DNA of 64,000 bases from Sinomonas terrae (GCF_022539255.1 NZ_JAKZBV010000001.1:4216001-4280000); one strand, 5' to 3'; shown: positions 1-8,533, counted from the stretch's first letter. Translations and numbers: made by a program. Notes: generated from the letters alone by a model not told the origin.

Positions 1-680
1 AGGCGGCCCAAGGGGCTGGGGCGGCGACGAGCGGAAGCGGCGCGGCGGGCACATCGGTGAACAGCTCGGGCCAGTCGGCGTCGGTCCTCCAGCCTGCCTC
101 CAACGGCCAGCCCTCGTCGCTTGCACCGGCGCCGGCTCCCGCACCGGCACCAGCACCGGCTCCCGCGCCTGCCCCAGCCCCAGCCCCCGCACCGGCTCCC
201 GCGCCGGCTCCCGCACCAGCACCTGCCCCGGCCCCGGCTCCCGCGCCAGCACCTGCCCCGGCGCCAGCACCGGCACCAGCACCCGCACCCGCACCCGCAC
301 CCCAGCCGACCGGTTCCGGCATTCAGGCTGCCATCGACGTCGCGATGTCCAAGGTGGGCGCCCCGAACTACTACGTCTGGGGCGGAACCGGGCCCACCGG
401 CTTCGACTGCTCAGGCCTCGTCTGGTACTCGTTCAATGCAGCCGGCATCTGGGTCCCCCGCACAGCCACCGAGCAGTACGACTCCGCCCCGGTCCACGTT
501 CCGCTCTCTGCGGCCCAGCCGGGAGACCTCGTGGTCTTCGGCACGCCCGGCAACTTCTACCACGTCGGCATCTACATCGGGAACGGCCAAATCGTGAACG
601 CCCTCAACCCGAGCGATGGCATCACGGTCACGCCGCTCGCGTGGATGTCGGGCGTATGGCCCACGGTGGCCCGCTACTGA
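1..680 (+). CDS. NlpC/P60 cell-wall peptidase, 3' part only
   Basis: The frame (codons from position 3) is open to the window edge, so the true start lies upstream; the GTG at 57 is only the first start-like codon in view. The visible protein has a Ser/Gly-rich stretch, then a long Pro-Ala repeat (about 121-300), then an NlpC/P60 catalytic domain with the Cys motif FDCSGLVWYS and the His motif HVGIYIGNG. Such enzymes are secreted gamma-D-glutamyl-diamino acid endopeptidases that cut peptidoglycan stem peptides. The Pro-Ala tract is presumably a wall-spanning linker. Signal peptide and other N-terminal domains, if any, are outside the window. The stop codon lies inside a 22-bp tandem duplication. 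Confidence 0.9.
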   Translation, partial: AAQGAGAATSGSGAAGTSVNSSGQSASVLQPASNGQPSSLAPAPAPAPAPAPAPAPAPAPAPAPAPAPAPAPAPAPAPAPAPAPAPAPAPAPAPAPAPAPQPTGSGIQAAIDVAMSKVGAPNYYVWGGTGPTGFDCSGLVWYSFNAAGIWVPRTATEQYDSAPVHVPLSAAQPGDLVVFGTPGNFYHVGIYIGNGQIVNALNPSDGITVTPLAWMSGVWPTVARY

Positions 681-705
681 GAGCACGGTGGCGCGCTACT
701 GAGAG
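662..705. repeat. 22-bp tandem duplication over a stop codon
   Basis: CACGGTGGCCCGCTACTGAG with two further bases (662-683) is repeated at 684-705 with one mismatch. The first copy carries the last codons and stop of the NlpC/P60 gene, so the second copy is untranslated. Confidence 0.85.
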
Positions 706-723
706 CTCGAGCGCTACAAGTCG

Positions 724-1758
724 TCAGGGCGTGAGCATCGGCCCGAACTTGGGCCGATCGGCAAGCCGCGCGTCCTCGTGATCGGGCACCACCATGACGG
801 GGCCCTTCGCATGGTGCAGGACGCCGTCGGTCGTCGATCCCAAGAGCATGCCAGCGAATCCGCCGTGCCCCCGGGTGCCGACGACCAGCAGTTCGACGGC
901 GCGGCTCACGTCCACGAGGACGTCCACAGGTGCGCCATCCACAAGGCTCGTCTGTACCTCGAGGTCGGGGAAATGGCTCTGGAGCCACGCCGTTCCCGCC
1001 TTGAGCTGAGCCTGGATGTCGCGGAACAGCTGATCGCGGTCGACGGGTGCCGGGACCCACGCGAGGCTCCCGCTGAACTGCGGCACCGCGCATACGACCC
1101 GCAAGGGCACGCCCAGCAGCATGGCTTCCTCGGCGGCCACTAGCACCGCGGCGCGGGCCTGCTCCGAGCCGTCTACGCCGACGGCTACGACATGCTCAAC
1201 CTCTTTCGGGCTCTCCCTGGCCTCCTCGTCGCGGATCCGCCGATCCCCCACCCGCTCGCCGAGCCGCTCGGCAAAACGCAGCGGAACGGTCACGGTCGTG
1301 CACTTCGCGTGAGCGGGAAGCGCGCTGCTCACGGAGCCGAGGAGACGGCCCACGAAGCCGCCCCTCCCCCGCGTCCCGAAGACCAGGAGCTCGGCGGTCT
1401 CCGAGAATTGGAGAAGCACCCCAGCGGCGTCCCCGCTTTCGACGGACGAGGTGATCTCGACGTCGTCGTACGCCTCAAGGGACTCGACCGCCTCCTTGAG
1501 GACGGCCTTGGCGCCGTCCTGGATGACCGTGTCGTCAATGGTCGAGTAGCCGCCGTCGAGCCCGGACGCGGCAAAGATGGGGACGCTGTACGCGGTCACG
1601 ACGTGGAGCGGACGCCTCCGCCGCTGCGCCTCCTTCGCGGCCCAGATGAGCGCGCAGCGCCCGTGATCGGAACCGTCCACTCCGACGACGATGCCTGTCG
1701 GAAGGGGCGCATCCCCGCCGAGGCTCTGGCCGGTCTCGCGTTCGGGCTGGTCTGCCAT
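724..1758 (-). CDS. Universal stress protein, tandem UspA domains
   Basis: This 344-residue protein has two UspA domains. Each begins with a VGVDGS strand-loop and ends with the ATP-binding signature of the ATP-binding Usp subclass (GTRGRGGFVGRLLGS in the first, GTRGHGGFAGMLLGS in the second). Tandem Usp proteins of this kind are cytoplasmic stress-response proteins of actinobacteria, where they act in dormancy, redox or low-oxygen responses; the exact role here is unknown. The start at 1758 is chosen because a GAGGAGG Shine-Dalgarno lies just upstream of ATG; the frame also contains upstream start codons at 1785 and 1815. It converges on the NlpC/P60 gene. Confidence 0.93.
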   Translation of the reverse strand: MADQPERETGQSLGGDAPLPTGIVVGVDGSDHGRCALIWAAKEAQRRRRPLHVVTAYSVPIFAASGLDGGYSTIDDTVIQDGAKAVLKEAVESLEAYDDVEITSSVESGDAAGVLLQFSETAELLVFGTRGRGGFVGRLLGSVSSALPAHAKCTTVTVPLRFAERLGERVGDRRIRDEEARESPKEVEHVVAVGVDGSEQARAAVLVAAEEAMLLGVPLRVVCAVPQFSGSLAWVPAPVDRDQLFRDIQAQLKAGTAWLQSHFPDLEVQTSLVDGAPVDVLVDVSRAVELLVVGTRGHGGFAGMLLGSTTDGVLHHAKGPVMVVPDHEDARLADRPKFGPMLTP

Positions 1759-1999
1759 GGCGTCCTCCTCGTCCGTGAGCCGCATCGGGCCCTGTGGGGC
1801 GAAACGGCCCCTCAATTGACAATGGTGGTCTGTTTACAGGGCTGGTCAAGCTCCGACGGCGGCGGGGCGAGACCGCGGGTCCCCACGAGTGGGACGGGCC
1901 TACCGGTCCGTCAAGAATCCGGGTAGTCTTCCGAAGGTGCTTCCCCGGGGGACGACGCACCCAAGTCCTTTTGCCCGCCAAACGGAGGAGAGTCGGCCT

Positions 2000-2599
2000 G
2001 TGTCCACGTCGCCGTCGACCACGTCGGAGTCGACCACCGCGGTCGTGATCGGCACCGGCCTTTCTGGTCTCGCTGTCGCGGGCGAGCTGAGCCGCCGGGG
2101 CGTCGAGACAGTGACGGTGCATGGCCTCGAATCCGGCGCGCCGAACACGATGACGACGGCGCTGCGCGTCACGGACCTCTCCTCGGACGATTCCGCCGAG
2201 TACCTGCAAGTCATGCGCCACCTGCGCAACCACGTCGCAAGCCTCGGCCTCGACGTCAGGACCACGGTCAGCGCCCAGCACCTCGCGCTCGTCGAACACC
2301 CGAAGACCAAGTCCCGGCTGCGTTGGGCGGTCCGCACGGAAACGGGCGTGATCTTCGCCGACGCCGTCGTCCTCACGCGGTGCGCCCACAACCAGTTCCG
2401 CCGGTTCCTCGCCGATCTGGGTTTCTCCCTCGGAGAGACGCTCGTCCAGGAGCTCGCGGGGATCGGGCTGTACCTCATCGGTGTCGCCGAGCTCTCGTCA
2501 CCGTCGACTCGAGAGCTCCTCCGCCAGGCGAAGGCCGTCGGCAAGGCCGTCGCGACGGTTTCCGGGCGCCTCTCGAATGGCCTAGTCGCCGCTCTCTGA
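2000..2599 (+). CDS. Small FAD/NAD(P)-binding Rossmann protein
   Basis: The GTG start at 2000 follows GGAGGAG with a 9-nt gap and gives 199 residues. Near the N-terminus lies the dinucleotide-binding turn VIGTGLSGLAVAGELSRRG, typical of FAD-dependent oxidoreductases. The rest is far shorter than a full flavin monooxygenase or pyridine nucleotide-disulfide reductase, so a complete catalytic domain is unlikely. Its reaction cannot be assigned; a minimal nucleotide-binding oxidoreductase or a regulator is possible. The 3' end overlaps the convergent gene at 2582 by 18 bp. Confidence 0.7.
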   Translation: MSTSPSTTSESTTAVVIGTGLSGLAVAGELSRRGVETVTVHGLESGAPNTMTTALRVTDLSSDDSAEYLQVMRHLRNHVASLGLDVRTTVSAQHLALVEHPKTKSRLRWAVRTETGVIFADAVVLTRCAHNQFRRFLADLGFSLGETLVQELAGIGLYLIGVAELSSPSTRELLRQAKAVGKAVATVSGRLSNGLVAAL

Positions 2600-2995
2600 G
2601 TCTCCGGGATCGCCGTCGTCGTTCGCCCGGCGTGCGAGCACGGCCCAAGCAATCAGGAGCACGACGCCGAGCACCCCGAACACGATGAAGATCCACGTGA
2701 GCGGGTTGCCAGGCGCCTGAGGTGCGGCCGGGGGGGTCTGCGATGCCCCCGGCGCCGCGGGCTGCATCCCGGGCACGGCCGAGCCGCTGCTTGCGGACGC
2801 GGACGCTGCGACGGGCGACGGCGTGGGCTGGCTGGAGTCGGCGATGCTCACGTCCGCGGGGGCGAGCATGAGCAGGAGAGCCAGAAGCGCCGCGGAGAGG
2901 GTAACCGAAGCTACTCCCCGCAGTCTCCTTTTCCACCCTCTAAATTCAGAGTTGTCGATCACATTTCTCGCGAATTCGCATAGGGATGGGTCCAC
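2582..2995 (-). CDS. Small exported, membrane-anchored protein
   Basis: The 137-codon frame has an N-terminal hydrophobic segment (VTLSAALLALLLMLAPA) like a signal peptide. A Ser/Pro/Ala/Gln-rich spacer follows (about residues 55-97), then a second hydrophobic helix (LTWIFIVFGVLGVVLLIAWAV) and a charged cytoplasmic tail. The architecture suggests a short extracytoplasmic linker tethered at both ends. No family is recognised. The start is uncertain: GTG at 2995 lacks a Shine-Dalgarno, and GTG at 2962 is an alternative that keeps the signal-like helix. It is divergent from the purine permease. Confidence 0.55.
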   Translation of the reverse strand: MDPSLCEFARNVIDNSEFRGWKRRLRGVASVTLSAALLALLLMLAPADVSIADSSQPTPSPVAASASASSGSAVPGMQPAAPGASQTPPAAPQAPGNPLTWIFIVFGVLGVVLLIAWAVLARRANDDGDPGDSESGD

Positions 2996-3045
2996 AGGGC
3001 ATTAAGATAACCACGATATCCTCCCACCAAGCCAAGGGGACCTCT

Positions 3046-4494
3046 ATGTCGACAACCACCACTGTGTCGACCAGTGCGATGGATCGATACTTCAAGATCA
3101 CGGAGCGGGGATCGAGCGTGGGCCGCGAGATCCGCGGTGGCCTCGCGACGTTCTTCGCGCTGAGCTACATCGTCGTCCTCAATCCGCTCATCCTCTCGGG
3201 TGCGGACTCCTCGGGGCACACGCTGGGGATCCCGAGGGTCGCCGCAGCCACCGCGCTCGTGGCCGGCGTGCTCACGATCCTCATGGGCGTGTGGGCAAAG
3301 CACCCGTTCGCGCTCGCGACGGGCCTCGGCGTCAATGCCTTCGTCGCCGTCACGATCGCCACCCACCCCGGCGTCACGTGGCCGGACATGATGGGCATCG
3401 TCGTCGTCGCCGGCATCGTGATGTTCATCCTCGTGCTCACGGGATTCCGCACCGCCGTGTTCAGGGCCGTCCCAGAGGGGCTGAAGACCGCGATCGTTGT
3501 GGGCATCGGCCTCTTCATCGCCCTCATCGGGCTCGTGGACGCCGGTTTCGTGCGCCGTCTGCCGGACGCCGCGGGTACGACCGTGCCGCTCGGCCTCGGC
3601 GTCGACAGCCGTCTCATCGGCTGGCCGACGCTCGTCTTCGTCGTCGGCCTCGTCCTGACGATCGCCCTCATGGTCCGCCGCGTGCGTGGCGCGATCCTCA
3701 TCGGCATCCTCGGGGCAACCGTCCTCGCGAACATCCTGGAGGCCGTGTTCCACATCGGCCCGAGCGCGGGTCAAAAGCCGAACCCTGCTGGCTGGTCCCT
3801 CGTCGTCCCCGGTCTCGGCAACGTCCAGCCGATCGACCTGAGCCTCATTGGCCAGGCGAACCCCATCGGAGCGTTCGCACACCTCGGTCCTCTCGCGGCG
3901 ATCCTCATGGCGTTCGTGATCCTGCTGAGCATCTTCTTCGATGCGATGGGCACGATGGTGGGCCTCGCCCGCGAGGCCGGGAACATCGACGCCGAGGGGA
4001 ACATCCCCAACGTCGACCGCGTGCTCCTCGTCGACGCCTTCGGCGCGATCGCCGGCGGCGGCTCGTCGATCTCCTCCAACCAGATCTTCGTGGAGTCGGG
4101 CGCGGGCATCGGCGAGGGGGCTCGAACGGGCTTGGCGTCCGTCGTCACGGGCCTCATGCTCATCCTCGCGATGTTCCTGACGCCGCTCATCAACCTCGTG
4201 CCGTTCGAGGCGGTTGCCCCTGCGCTCGTGGTGGTCGGCTTCCTCATGTTCCAGCAGGTCACGAAGATCGACTGGGCGGACCTGGGAATCGCGATCCCCG
4301 CGTTCCTCACGATCGCCCTCATGCCGTTCACTTACTCGATCGCGAACGGCCTCGGCGCCGGGTTCATCAGCTACGCGCTCGTCCGGCTCTTCCAGGGCCG
4401 TGCCAAGGAGGTCCACCCGCTCATGTGGGCGGTGGCCGCGGCGTTCCTCCTGTTCTTCGCCCTCGGGCCGATCGAGCAGGCTCTGGGAGTCTGA
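3046..4494 (+). CDS. NCS2/AzgA-type purine permease
   Basis: This 482-residue polytopic membrane protein belongs to the AzgA-like branch of the NCS2 nucleobase transporter family. Indicators are the N-terminal TEIRGGLATFF-like segment (here GREIRGGLATFFALSYIVVLNP), about 12-14 hydrophobic helices, and the motif FFDAMGTMVGLAREAGN followed by a Gly/Ser-rich re-entrant loop (GGGSSISSNQIFVESGAGIGEGARTG). AzgA members import adenine, guanine or hypoxanthine with protons. The ATG at 3046 follows AAGGGGA, which is better than the GTG at 2986. No purine riboswitch-like structure was seen in the short leader. Confidence 0.92.
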   Translation: MSTTTTVSTSAMDRYFKITERGSSVGREIRGGLATFFALSYIVVLNPLILSGADSSGHTLGIPRVAAATALVAGVLTILMGVWAKHPFALATGLGVNAFVAVTIATHPGVTWPDMMGIVVVAGIVMFILVLTGFRTAVFRAVPEGLKTAIVVGIGLFIALIGLVDAGFVRRLPDAAGTTVPLGLGVDSRLIGWPTLVFVVGLVLTIALMVRRVRGAILIGILGATVLANILEAVFHIGPSAGQKPNPAGWSLVVPGLGNVQPIDLSLIGQANPIGAFAHLGPLAAILMAFVILLSIFFDAMGTMVGLAREAGNIDAEGNIPNVDRVLLVDAFGAIAGGGSSISSNQIFVESGAGIGEGARTGLASVVTGLMLILAMFLTPLINLVPFEAVAPALVVVGFLMFQQVTKIDWADLGIAIPAFLTIALMPFTYSIANGLGAGFISYALVRLFQGRAKEVHPLMWAVAAAFLLFFALGPIEQALGV

Positions 4495-4550
4495 GCTGGA
4501 TCTCTAGACCGGGCCTCTAGACCCCGGGCCTCTAGACCCTGGGCCTACAC

Positions 4551-5315
4551 CTAGGCCGGAGCCAACCGAGGTCGCAGCCTCTGGAGCGCAATCAGCCCGA
4601 ACGCGACCGCGAGCGGCAGGGACACTGCCGCGGCGCTCAACCAGGCGCCCGCGCCACCCCATCCCTGAAGGGCTGCATTGAGGGCCTCGAACCCCGTGGC
4701 GGCGGCTGCGAGGAAGAACGCCGCGGCCGCGAGCGTGGGGGCGAGGCCGGACGGCAGCGGAGCCGACTTGGGGAGGAACCGCCACACGAGCAGGAGAAGA
4801 AGCCCGAGGATGCCGAGCGCCACCCGGTACTCGACCACCTCGCCCCAGTGGTGTTCGGCGGCGGCATGAAGGCAGTCCAGGCCCGGGTACGGCGCTTGAT
4901 ACACGGCGCAGCGAGCGGCCGTGTAGGCGTTGCCGGGAAGGTCCCCCGCGACGAAGCCGGCACCCCAGAGGCGCCCGAAGAGTTCGGAGAGCGCTCCGCT
5001 GACGCCGACGGCGATGGCACCGGCGGCAGCGAGTCCGACGGCGGGGCGCAGGAAGGCGCGCAGCGGGAGCCGCGGAGAGCGGAGAGCGGGTGTGACTGCC
5101 TCGATGGGTCCGAACCGCCGGATCGCCTCCCGTTCGGCGCTTTCAGGGTCCATGCCTTGCGCTCTGAGGCGAGCGGAACATTCGCGAAGGTGTGCCTCGG
5201 TCTCGGCCAACAATCGCCGGGCGGAGGGCGCCTCACCGTGCCTCAGCGCGACAAACAGCTCGTCGAGGTAGCGATCGAGCGGTCCCTCCGCGATCGGCGA
5301 CTCATGCTCCCTCAT
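4551..5315 (-). CDS. HAAS/permease-prefix-domain membrane protein
   Basis: 254 residues. The N-terminal ~95 residues are charged and helical (RYLDELFVALRHGEAPSARR ... AEREAIRRFGP) and resemble the HAAS or permease prefix domain that accompanies PadR repressors. About four to five hydrophobic helices follow. Translation starts at ATG 5315, overlapping the PadR stop as ATGA, so the two genes are translationally coupled. By analogy with other padR-HAAS pairs, the protein is probably a membrane partner or sensor for the regulator; its ligand is unknown. Confidence 0.8.
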   Translation of the reverse strand: MREHESPIAEGPLDRYLDELFVALRHGEAPSARRLLAETEAHLRECSARLRAQGMDPESAEREAIRRFGPIEAVTPALRSPRLPLRAFLRPAVGLAAAGAIAVGVSGALSELFGRLWGAGFVAGDLPGNAYTAARCAVYQAPYPGLDCLHAAAEHHWGEVVEYRVALGILGLLLLLVWRFLPKSAPLPSGLAPTLAAAAFFLAAAATGFEALNAALQGWGGAGAWLSAAAVSLPLAVAFGLIALQRLRPRLAPA

Positions 5316-5635
5316 GACGCCGCCCCCAGAACACCGCGGACGCCAGCGGCAAAACCCTGCCACTCCTCGGCGCGTCGGGCCAACTCGGTCTGCCCCGCCG
5401 TCGTCAAGGCGTAGACGCGGCGGCGGGCGCCGTCGTCGTCCGCCCAGCGGCTCGCGACCCAGCCCGCGCCTTCGAGCTTGTGGAGCCCCGGATACACCGA
5501 ACCCTCTTGCAGCTCGATGCGCTCCCCGCTGCGCGCATGGATGCGTGCGATAAGTGCGTAGCCGTGCGTCTCGCCCGCTCCGAGCGAGGCGAGCAGCAGG
5601 AGATCGAGCTGACCGTTGACTCCACTTCGTCCCAT
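5312..5635 (-). CDS. PadR-family transcriptional regulator
   Basis: A 107-residue PadR winged-helix protein. It carries the family's opening NGQLDLLLLASLGAGETHGYALI, the recognition region LQEGSVYPGLHKLEGAGWV, and the beta-wing RRRVYALTTAG. ATG 5635 was chosen because MGRSGVNGQ is the usual family N-terminus. This start codon lies inside a perfect palindrome (5631-5657), so repressor binding would block initiation directly. No Shine-Dalgarno precedes it; TAGATT 8 nt upstream could serve as the -10 of a leaderless transcript. It is coupled to the downstream HAAS-domain gene. Confidence 0.92.
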   Translation of the reverse strand: MGRSGVNGQLDLLLLASLGAGETHGYALIARIHARSGERIELQEGSVYPGLHKLEGAGWVASRWADDDGARRRVYALTTAGQTELARRAEEWQGFAAGVRGVLGAAS

Positions 5636-5657
5636 ACCTAGAGAATCTAGGTATGGG
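5631..5657. promoter_or_regulatory. Perfect 27-bp palindrome, likely PadR operator
   Basis: CCCATACCTAGA, GAA, TCTAGGTATGGG: 12-bp arms and a 3-nt centre. It covers the padR start codon (5633-5635) and the presumed -10 region, which fits autorepression. Confidence 0.8.
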
Positions 5658-5723
5658 ACGCGAGCTTGGCAAGAGCCGGTCACAAAATCGCGTCATGGCT
5701 GGCCACGCCCGTGCTCAATTCAA

Positions 5724-5761
5724 CTGATCAAGCTGGGCAACTGATCAAGCTGATCAAGCTG
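5724..5761. repeat. Three copies of CTGATCAAGCTG
   Basis: The 12-mer occurs at 5724, 5741 and 5750 (the last two overlap by 3 bases), in the gap between padR and the small gene at 5811. It contains the palindrome TGATCA. It could be an operator cluster or simple slippage. Confidence 0.5.
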
Positions 5762-5810
5762 GCTACTGCTGGGTAATGAGCCGAGGCAAGAGCCATCAAG
5801 GAGGCAGGAC

Positions 5811-6020
5811 ATGATGGAACAGCGCGAGTTCGAGGCCAGGGCAGTCCGGAACGGGCATCTGTGGGAGATCGCCATCCCCGAGCTGGGCCAGACGGCAGCG
5901 ACCAACGACGCCGAGCGCGTCGAACTCTACGCCCGCAAGCTCGCAGCAGCGTCGCTCGGGGTCCCGCCTCGGGCCGTCGCGATGAGGGTCACGTTTGAGG
6001 AGCCGCTGGCGGCGTTGTAA
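5811..6020 (+). CDS. Small HicB-like-fold protein
   Basis: A 69-residue protein preceded by AAGGAGG at a good distance. Its pattern (short strand, ARAVRNGHLWEIAIPELGQTA, then a helix with ERVELYARKLAAASLG) resembles the small beta-alpha HicB-type antitoxin domain, which often starts with a strand followed by W.(I/V).(V/I)PE. No HicA-like toxin is adjacent, and the protein lacks a C-terminal DNA-binding extension. The HicB link is an inference from pattern only. ATG at 5811 or 5814 may be used. Confidence 0.6.
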   Translation: MMEQREFEARAVRNGHLWEIAIPELGQTAATNDAERVELYARKLAAASLGVPPRAVAMRVTFEEPLAAL

Positions 6021-6038
6021 GGGCCGACGGCGGTTGAC

Positions 6039-6794
6039 TCAGAGGGCGGTGAGGCCGCCGTCCACAGTGAACTGCCCCCCGGTGGCGTAGGCGGAGTCGT
6101 CGCTGGCGAGAAAGACCATGATCCCTTCGAGGTCTTGAGCGCGGCCGGGCCGCCCGAGCATGGTGGCGTCGACGAGACCAGCGCGCTGGGCTGGGTCTTC
6201 GGCGATGGCCCGCACGAGGGGCGTCTCGGTGTAGCCGGGGATGACGGTATTGACCCGGATACCTTCGCTGGCATAGTCGGCCGCGACGACACGAGCGAGA
6301 CCGTGGATGCCTGCCTTGGAACTCGTGTAGGCGGTAAAGGTCTGCCCACAGGCGACGACGGCGGTGGGGCTTCCGGTGCAGATGATCGAGCCGCCGCGCC
6401 CGGCCATGGCGCGTACGGCGTACTTGAGCGTCAAGAATGCGCCACGCTGGTTGATCCGGATGGTCTTCTCCCAGACCTCGAGGTCAAGGTCGCCGACGCG
6501 GGCGTCTTGGCCGAAGAGCTGTACGCCGGCATTGGCGACGACGATATCAAGCGGACCACAACGGATCGCCTCGGCGAACGCAGCCTCGACGCTGGGCTCG
6601 TCTGAGACGTCCAACTGGACCGCGTGGGCATTCTCGGAGCCGGTGTCCCCCGCGGCAGTCCGAGCGCCCTCGAGGTTCACGTCGGCGAAGTAAACCACGG
6701 CGCCCTCGGCGACGAAGCGGCTGGCGACGGCGCGGCCGATTCCGGAGGCGGCACCCGTGACGAGGGCGGTCTTGCCTAGAAGACGGTTGGTCAT
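6039..6794 (-). CDS. SDR-family NAD-dependent dehydrogenase, apionate locus
   Basis: 251 residues of a classical short-chain dehydrogenase: cofactor motif TGAASGIG, an Asp after beta-2 (YFADVN) that favours NAD, NAG motif, catalytic Ser (CTGS) and YTSSK. The start at 6794 follows AAAGGATC. It lies 14 bp downstream of the apionolactonase-like gene on the same strand and is probably co-transcribed. Known D-apiose pathways use a Gfo/Idh/MocA-type apiose 1-dehydrogenase, absent from this window. An aldose-1-dehydrogenase role making apionolactone is therefore an attractive inference. A later step, or another polyol/sugar acid substrate, is equally possible. Confidence 0.85.
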   Translation of the reverse strand: MTNRLLGKTALVTGAASGIGRAVASRFVAEGAVVYFADVNLEGARTAAGDTGSENAHAVQLDVSDEPSVEAAFAEAIRCGPLDIVVANAGVQLFGQDARVGDLDLEVWEKTIRINQRGAFLTLKYAVRAMAGRGGSIICTGSPTAVVACGQTFTAYTSSKAGIHGLARVVAADYASEGIRVNTVIPGYTETPLVRAIAEDPAQRAGLVDATMLGRPGRAQDLEGIMVFLASDDSAYATGGQFTVDGGLTAL

Positions 6795-6808
6795 AGGGAG
6801 TGATCCTT

Positions 6809-8473
6809 TCAGATGGTGAGGACGGTGGTATCCCAACCGGGAATCCACGTCTCGCAGGTCTGGCCGTCGGGCCCCGTGAGCCTGACCTCGATAGGCCAGG
6901 GATTCGGGTTGGCAAGGAAGCACGTGATCGCGGGGCCGGATCGTACGGGGTAGGCCACAGGGCCTGTCGCGGTGGTGGCTGTTGAAAGAACCTCAGACCC
7001 GGAGAGTCCGGCGAGTTGGGTCAGAAGCCGAGCCATCGGCGCCTCCGCGCCCCCGGGAAGTCCGTAGCTGAGGGAGGCTACCTCGGGGAGGGTGAGGACA
7101 GCGACGCTGCCAAGGGCCCACGCGGCGCCGAGGGGCCGGGCGGCGAGAGGGCTGGGCTGGGGCAGCTCGTCGTCGCGCGGCGCATCGGTGGCAACAGCGT
7201 TGAAGCGCGGGGCGATCGTAATCGGGCCGATGTGGAGGGGTCGCCCTCCACCGAGCCTGAACGCTTGGGCCGCCGTGAGAGGCTGCATCGCGACCGTCTC
7301 CATCACGGACTCCGGTTCCACAGCGTGCATCTGAGAGGTGACCGAGTAGACCGTCCCGTCGTAGCCGCCGGAGAGGACATGCGGGTTGCGGTTGAGCTCG
7401 GTGAAGTGGCTGCGGGCACCGGTGAGGATCTTGCCGCGGTAGCCGAGCCTGCGTGCGTGGTCGGCGAAGACTTCTAGCACCTCGGCGTTCGCCAAGTGGG
7501 TCACGGGGTCGAAGACCGTGAGCCGGAGGACCTTCTCCGCGGGGATCTCGTCCAATATCGCGTCCAATATCGCGGTAGCCTCGGCTGCGGTGCGAGCGAC
7601 GATGCGCAGGTCGATCCCGTGGACCGCGTGCTCGGAGGCCTTGAGCGCCTCCGACGGCGCCACTGTTCCGTCCCCAGGCTGGGGTGCCAGGCTGACGTCC
7701 AGCACGAGCGGGCCCGGCAGCGTCTCGAGCACGGCACTCGCTGGGTCCTCGAGACAGAAGCCGATTTCCGGGACCCGGCCGACCACAGCATCGCCGACGT
7801 CTACCGTCTGTACCGCCCTGAGGCGGACCGACTGCTCGACTCGGCTCCCGGCCCCGTACCGAACAGGGAAGGGCCGGCTGAGCGGGGTGCTGTAGGTCTT
7901 GAAAGAGGCGTCGGTCCAGTTGCGTTGGTCCTCGGTCTCGAACACGTCTCCGGAGAACGCGAGCTCAAACGTCGTCCCGTCCCGGTCCCAGGACATGCCC
8001 GCGATGCCCTTGAACGGCTGGTGCGGACTGATCTCCCTGGGGAATGGAGCCTCGGTCTGTGACCCGTTCGGGTGCCCGACGACGACGGGACGCCCGGCGT
8101 CGTCCGGACGGTGGAGGACGACGAGTCCAACGCGGTTGCCCAGGAACTCTTCGACGGCGATGCCGTGGAACGCGACCGCGACCCCGTCGTCGTCGATCCG
8201 CACCTCCGCCCGGCCCGAATAGCGGGCCCCAAAGCCGCTCCACGCCACCTCGAGCTCAACGGCGAGAGCCTCGTCCGTCTCCCGGACCTCAACGGCGGCG
8301 ACTTCAGGGGCGAGCGTGAGCCAGTTGTGGTTGCGGACGACGGCGCGGATCCCCCTGAGGACAGGAAGGCCGGCATACGAGATCGCAGCGATCTCGTCGC
8401 CGCGCAACTGGAAGGCCCAAGGGCCCCAAGAGAGGCCGAGGGTAGGAGTGCCTTCAGAGGCGTGCCCCGTCAA
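6809..8473 (-). CDS. apnL: D-apionolactone lactonase-like protein (ApnL family)
   Basis: A 554-residue protein whose size, beta-rich N- and C-terminal parts and central TIM-barrel-like section fit the ApnL family. That family hydrolyses D-apionolactone to D-apionate in the cytoplasm. The assignment rests mainly on recognising the family's overall character and on synteny with OiaC- and ApnO-like genes across the divergent promoter; no catalytic residue was mapped. Start is TTG at 8473 with AGGA 6 nt upstream; no ATG is available in frame nearby. It follows the GntR gene by about 60 bp and precedes the SDR gene by 14 bp, suggesting a three-gene operon. Confidence 0.72.
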   Translation of the reverse strand: MTGHASEGTPTLGLSWGPWAFQLRGDEIAAISYAGLPVLRGIRAVVRNHNWLTLAPEVAAVEVRETDEALAVELEVAWSGFGARYSGRAEVRIDDDGVAVAFHGIAVEEFLGNRVGLVVLHRPDDAGRPVVVGHPNGSQTEAPFPREISPHQPFKGIAGMSWDRDGTTFELAFSGDVFETEDQRNWTDASFKTYSTPLSRPFPVRYGAGSRVEQSVRLRAVQTVDVGDAVVGRVPEIGFCLEDPASAVLETLPGPLVLDVSLAPQPGDGTVAPSEALKASEHAVHGIDLRIVARTAAEATAILDAILDEIPAEKVLRLTVFDPVTHLANAEVLEVFADHARRLGYRGKILTGARSHFTELNRNPHVLSGGYDGTVYSVTSQMHAVEPESVMETVAMQPLTAAQAFRLGGGRPLHIGPITIAPRFNAVATDAPRDDELPQPSPLAARPLGAAWALGSVAVLTLPEVASLSYGLPGGAEAPMARLLTQLAGLSGSEVLSTATTATGPVAYPVRSGPAITCFLANPNPWPIEVRLTGPDGQTCETWIPGWDTTVLTI

Positions 8474-8533
8474 GGTGATCCTGTCCCCCGCTTCGGCCGC
8501 CGTCCCTTCTGAGGGACAGCGTGCGCCGCGGTG

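Noticed and set aside
121..300. CRISPR-like or minisatellite repeat array
   Set aside because: The GCACCGGCACCAG-type periodicity is explained by the Pro-Ala coding repeat of the NlpC/P60 protein; there are no spacers.
1816..1838. TTGACA near 1816 as a promoter for the gene at 2000
   Set aside because: No -10 hexamer lies at 16-18 nt; the only TTTACA is 11 nt away.
2959..4416. Long minus-strand open frame (485 codons)
   Set aside because: It is antisense to the purine permease and rich in Asp/Glu/His/Arg, typical of a GC-driven shadow frame.
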